Part shown: in pieces, positions 61,953 through 64,000 of the stretch | Layout of the letters: each line of letters starts with the position of its first letter | Numbering within the stretch: the first letter of the stretch is position 1 | Origin: Listeria ilorinensis | Lineage (GTDB): Bacteria; Bacillota; Bacilli; Lactobacillales; Listeriaceae | DNA length: 64,000 bases | NCBI RefSeq assembly: GCF_913566895.1 | Contig: NZ_CAJYCN010000015.1 | Span: 18,388 to 82,387 of the forward strand | Reading direction: 5' to 3' | The notes under the pieces: model-generated | Seen by the model: the letters and a program-made list of their open reading frames with translations, nothing else | The model's database searches: none | Told to the model about the DNA's origin: nothing | Position numbers and translations under genes: made by a program

Positions 61953-62315
61953 TCATCCTGTCTTCAAAACAATGATCTCCAACAGAATAGTTGCTTCGAT
62001 TACCGCCTTTTTCTTCAAGCGTTTAAATTGAGCAATTTCGTATGGTAAATCGTACATGACTGCAACATCTTGCTTCTTATAAAAGAAACTTTTAATAATA
62101 ATTTCGCGAAACAAAGGATCCAACTGATTAATTGTTCGACCTAAATGGAATGGGTCACAGCCGTCATCCGCCAGTTGGTAGTTGTTCAAGACAACTGGCC
62201 ATTTGTCAAAATTTTGATGTTTCCGCTCTAGCTGATAACTTTCAATAAGCTGCTTGAAAGCCCGCACTGTTGAGATGTACTGAATATCAGCTGCACGCGG
62301 CATTAGTTGTTCCAT
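61953..62315 (-). CDS. lmaC: LmaC-like late regulator (ArpU/sigma-like)
   Basis: A 120-residue protein from the ATG at 62315, chosen because GGAGG (62329-62325) lies about eight bases ahead; the longer frame from a TTG at 62354 has none. The C-terminal helices (DVAVMYDLPYEIAQFKRLKK) look like a sigma-region-4-type helix-turn-helix, and the N-terminal region (VRAFKQLIESYQLE) is helical. Phage ArpU/RinA-type activators of late genes have this size. It is the third gene from the left promoter and is likely to switch on the tail and lysis genes. It starts inside the ribosome site that overlaps the 37-residue gene's stop. Confidence 0.65.
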   Translation of the reverse strand: MEQLMPRAADIQYISTVRAFKQLIESYQLERKHQNFDKWPVVLNNYQLADDGCDPFHLGRTINQLDPLFREIIIKSFFYKKQDVAVMYDLPYEIAQFKRLKKKAVIEATILLEIIVLKTG

Positions 62316-62331
62316 CTTGGTTCCTACCTCC

Positions 62332-62445
62332 TTAAAAGCCGCAGATAAAGGCAACTCCCTTCCAAACTAGTACAATCAAAAACGCCATAAAACTGATAAT
62401 AAATGCGCTAAAAAGTACTGCTGATAGCATCTCTAATGTCTTCAT
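62332..62445 (-). CDS. 37-residue single-pass membrane peptide
   Basis: Too short for most gene callers. The frame MKTLEMLSAVLFSAFIISFM then AFLIVLVWKGVAFICGF stops at TAA, which overlaps the ribosome site of the next gene. A textbook GAAAGGAGGAGC lies seven bases before the ATG. It has one 20-residue hydrophobic segment. It lies between two regulatory genes of the tailocin and is co-transcribed with them. Possible roles are a small immunity, toxin or holin-like peptide; none can be assigned from the sequence. Confidence 0.7.
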   Translation of the reverse strand: MKTLEMLSAVLFSAFIISFMAFLIVLVWKGVAFICGF

Positions 62446-62458
62446 ACTGCTCCTCCTT

Positions 62459-62926
62459 TCAATCATTATGCGTTTCATTGATTATATAAGCTGCGTAACG
62501 ATTCTCGATCTCTCTAAGCGGCAACTCGCGGATCGTCTGTAAATCGACCGCCAAGTAATGGCTAAGTGATTCAGCCATCGCCATTTTATCGAGCGACTCC
62601 CCAATAAGTCCATTCTTCTTTTTCCATAAATAAAAAGTGCGCCTTGAAACATGTAAATATTCATAGATCTCTCGATCACAAGCTTTCTCCCGCATCAGCC
62701 AGTATTCTTCTTTAGTGAAGAGCAGTAGTTTTTGCTCTGGGGTCAGCGGCAAGCCTTTCAACTTGTCCCCAAGTGCCTCAAAATATTCCAGCTGTTTTAT
62801 CAGACGTCGCTTTTCCATCGTATTCTCTGTTTGTTCCATCATCAGTAAAAGCTTAAATTGTTCTTCTCGTAATTGTTCACGTGTCAGCAATCTCCCCCGC
62901 CCCCTCTTGTCACCATTTCGGTGCAT
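62459..62926 (-). CDS. lmaD: LmaD-like regulator with helix-turn-helix
   Basis: The frame reads back to 62986, but the first 20 residues are Phe-rich and overlap the promoter leader, so MHRNGDKRGRGRLLTREQLR from 62926 (155 residues) or a TTG about 12 codons later, after AGGGGGCGGGGGAG, is more likely. The C-terminal half has a helix-turn-helix (DREIYEYLHVSRRTFYLWKK, about 92-111) after a helical region (EQTENTMEKRRLIKQLEYFE). Terminase-small-subunit-like and regulator proteins share this form, but no terminase large subunit is present. It is the first gene after the operon promoter, so it is probably a regulator. Confidence 0.6.
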   Translation of the reverse strand: MHRNGDKRGRGRLLTREQLREEQFKLLLMMEQTENTMEKRRLIKQLEYFEALGDKLKGLPLTPEQKLLLFTKEEYWLMREKACDREIYEYLHVSRRTFYLWKKKNGLIGESLDKMAMAESLSHYLAVDLQTIRELPLREIENRYAAYIINETHND

Positions 62927-63092
62927 AAAGTGCTTAAAAAATGCACTGTCCCGATATATACACAAGAAAAAGTGCCAAATAAACAATATTCATTGTTTGT
63001 AAATAAATTATAGCACCATTTCGGTTACATGTAAACAAAATGATGCACAATGGGATCATTTTGTTCCAAAAAGGTAACATTCGTGCTATACT
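62911..63092. promoter_or_regulatory. Divergent tailocin switch: two promoters with repeated operators
   Basis: Leftward (tail) promoter on the minus strand: TTTACA (63035-63030), 17-bp spacer, extended -10 TGC TATAAT (63012-63007). Rightward (repressor) promoter: extended -10 TGC TATACT (63087-63092) with a weak -35. The 12-mer CACCATTTCGGT occurs at 62911-62922 (as the inverted repeat CACCATTTCGGTG) and at 63014-63025, inside the tail promoter spacer. The palindrome TTACATGTAA (63025-63034) overlaps the -35. GTAAC-N-GTGCTATA precedes both -10s. These are likely CI operators. Confidence 0.75.
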
Positions 63093-63123
63093 AACATTAA
63101 CCATAAAGAAGGAGAACGGAATT

Positions 63124-63459
63124 ATGGAACTAAACAAATTTGTAGGGAACAAAATCCGGGAATACCGGGAAGAATTCGGTATCAGTCAGGAGACTCTTGC
63201 CGCGCGTCTTAAAACAACTAGACAGACGATTAGCCGTTACGAGACGGGAGAAAGAAAAGCCAATCAAGATGTTCTTTACCAGCTGGCCCAGATTTTCAAC
63301 AAACAGATTGACGCTTTTTTTCCGCCAAGAAGTACAGACGATTCCAAGAATGATCGTCTTATGACAATCGCGGCACACTTAGACGATGATGTGACGGATG
63401 AGGAAATGCGCGAGATCCTGAACTATATTGAATTTAAAAAACTCCAACGTAGGGAGTGA
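63124..63459 (+). CDS. CI-like repressor of the tailocin locus
   Basis: A 111-residue protein from the ATG at 63124 (AAGGAGAAC ahead; a longer frame from 63040 covers the operator region and is not plausible). It has an XRE helix-turn-helix (FGISQETLAARLKTTRQTIS, about 18-37) followed by YETGERKANQ and a short C-terminal helical part. It has no peptidase domain of its own, so release should depend on the adjoining metalloprotease, as in ImmR/ImmA and reported Listeria monocin control. It is divergent from the tail operon and overlaps operator repeats. Confidence 0.85.
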   Translation: MELNKFVGNKIREYREEFGISQETLAARLKTTRQTISRYETGERKANQDVLYQLAQIFNKQIDAFFPPRSTDDSKNDRLMTIAAHLDDDVTDEEMREILNYIEFKKLQRRE

Positions 63460-63464
63460 CACAC

Positions 63465-63917
63465 GTGTTTGAGGATTTGATGAATGAATACGGAGATAAA
63501 GTGCCGATTAGAGAAGAAAAAATGCCGGCCAAGCTCCCGGGTCTTTTTCTCGACGGGATGATTTTTATTGATCAGCAAAAAAGCACGGCTGAAAAAAGTG
63601 CGATTTTGATCGAAGAATTGATGCATTGGAAATACTCGGTTGGGAATATTTTCTCGCTTGATAACACAGCCAATATCAAACAAGAAAATTTTGCCCGAAA
63701 GCGCGGCTATGAAGAATTGATTCCTATAGAAGATATCATTGCTTGTTTTTATGCTGACATGCGGGAATATTTTGAAGTTGCTGAGTATCTCGGCGTGACA
63801 GAAGAGTTTTTGCGTAACACGGTATCCCACTATAAAGAAAAGTTTGGCCCCATGTATAATTATGATCGTTATATCATTAATTTCGGCAATACGATTGATG
63901 TATATAAGAAATATTGA
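63465..63917 (+). CDS. ImmA/IrrE-type metallopeptidase (anti-repressor; MpR-like)
   Basis: A 150-residue protein from a GTG at 63465, chosen because AGGGAG lies eight bases ahead; an upstream GTG at 63456 touches it. The presumed active site reads LIEELMHWKYSVGN near residue 49: the usual HExxH has Glu in place of the first His (EELMH), a form I associate with phage ImmA-like proteins in Firmicutes. Conserved ARKRGYEELIP and AEYLGVTEEFL regions follow. It likely cleaves or disables the CI-like repressor. In L. monocytogenes the monocin-encoded metalloprotease also induces a co-resident prophage. It overlaps or abuts the repressor gene, so they are co-expressed. Confidence 0.82.
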   Translation: MFEDLMNEYGDKVPIREEKMPAKLPGLFLDGMIFIDQQKSTAEKSAILIEELMHWKYSVGNIFSLDNTANIKQENFARKRGYEELIPIEDIIACFYADMREYFEVAEYLGVTEEFLRNTVSHYKEKFGPMYNYDRYIINFGNTIDVYKKY

Positions 63918-63965
63918 CACTTTAAAATGATAATATTTAATCATTTTAAAGTGTCTTTTTGTATT
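63916..63965. terminator. Strong intrinsic terminator after the metalloprotease gene
   Basis: GACACTTTAAAATGAT (63916-63931) and ATCATTTTAAAGTGTC (63940-63955) form a perfect 16-bp stem with an 8-base loop, followed by TTTTTGTATTTTTT. Confidence 0.93.
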
Positions 63966-64000
63966 TTTTAATACGCTTTAGTAAAAGAATATTTTACTTC

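Noticed and set aside
63423..63944. Minus-strand frame of 173 residues over the repressor and metalloprotease genes
   Set aside because: It runs through the strong terminator and overlaps two well-supported genes; Phe/Ile-rich composition typical of an antisense shadow.
52367..63960. Intact prophage
   Set aside because: No terminase, portal, capsid, integrase or replication gene is linked to the tail operon; the integrase at 20.9 kb belongs to a separate island over 30 kb away.
1..64000. tRNA or rRNA gene serving as an attachment site
   Set aside because: No cloverleaf, rRNA-like stretch or CCA-ended tRNA 3' end was seen at the island ends or elsewhere.

Overview
The window looks like a low- to mid-GC Firmicutes chromosome, most likely Listeria sensu lato, possibly the L. 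grayi lineage. This is inferred from gene content, not a database match. The support is: a headless phage-tail locus of the monocin (lma) type; an LPXTG 5'-nucleotidase beside an EAL protein, a pairing I associate with the neighbourhood of the Listeria monocin locus; MucBP, internalin-like LRR and Big_3-type surface proteins; and a GatD/MurT pair.

Layout. 1-6.6 kb: a 2-oxoacid dehydrogenase operon on the minus strand (E3, an EIIC-like membrane protein, E1alpha, E1beta running off the left edge), a divergent LysR regulator, and a D-2-hydroxyacid dehydrogenase. 6.6-14 kb: a sugar operon with a fused fructose/mannosylglycerate-type PTS, a GH38 alpha-mannosidase and a GH13_18 phosphorylase, facing an RpiR-type regulator. 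14-16 kb: gatD-murT, which amidates lipid II. 16.4-20.7 kb: an EAL c-di-GMP phosphodiesterase, a sortase-anchored 5'-nucleotidase and a small secreted MucBP protein.

20.9-33.8 kb is a mobile island. Integrase and repressor run left; an excisionase-like gene and a primase run right from a compact divergent switch. This is the int-rep / xis-pri layout of phage satellites, but no packaging genes are visible. Decayed cargo follows (a broken XRE gene and lipoprotein fragments), then a complete type I restriction-modification system (hsdM-hsdS-hsdR). Partly duplicated sequence flanks the R-M block, and paired TGACCAG repeats mark both outer ends of the island.

33.9-52.3 kb is chromosomal or accessory: a RelP-type alarmone synthetase, an Mga-like regulator, an MFS efflux pump with a structured leader, a Crp/Fnr (PrfA-like) regulator, a 2036-residue LPXTG adhesin with seven Ig-like repeats, an exported C39-like peptidase, an internalin-like LPXTG LRR protein, HAD/SDR/FAD-monooxygenase genes and a large multi-pass membrane protein.

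52.4-63.96 kb is the most interesting unit: a complete F-type tailocin (monocin-like) locus. It has a divergent CI-like repressor and ImmA-type metalloprotease, two late regulators, tail terminator, major tail tube, frameshifted chaperones, tape measure, Dit, Tal, a set of receptor-binding or baseplate proteins with a shared N-terminal module, two holin-like proteins and an amidase. There is no terminase, portal or capsid gene. A switch region with operator-like repeats over both promoters, a -1 frameshift slippery site, an unlisted 37-residue membrane peptide and a compositionally foreign receptor-binding gene can all be read from the DNA.
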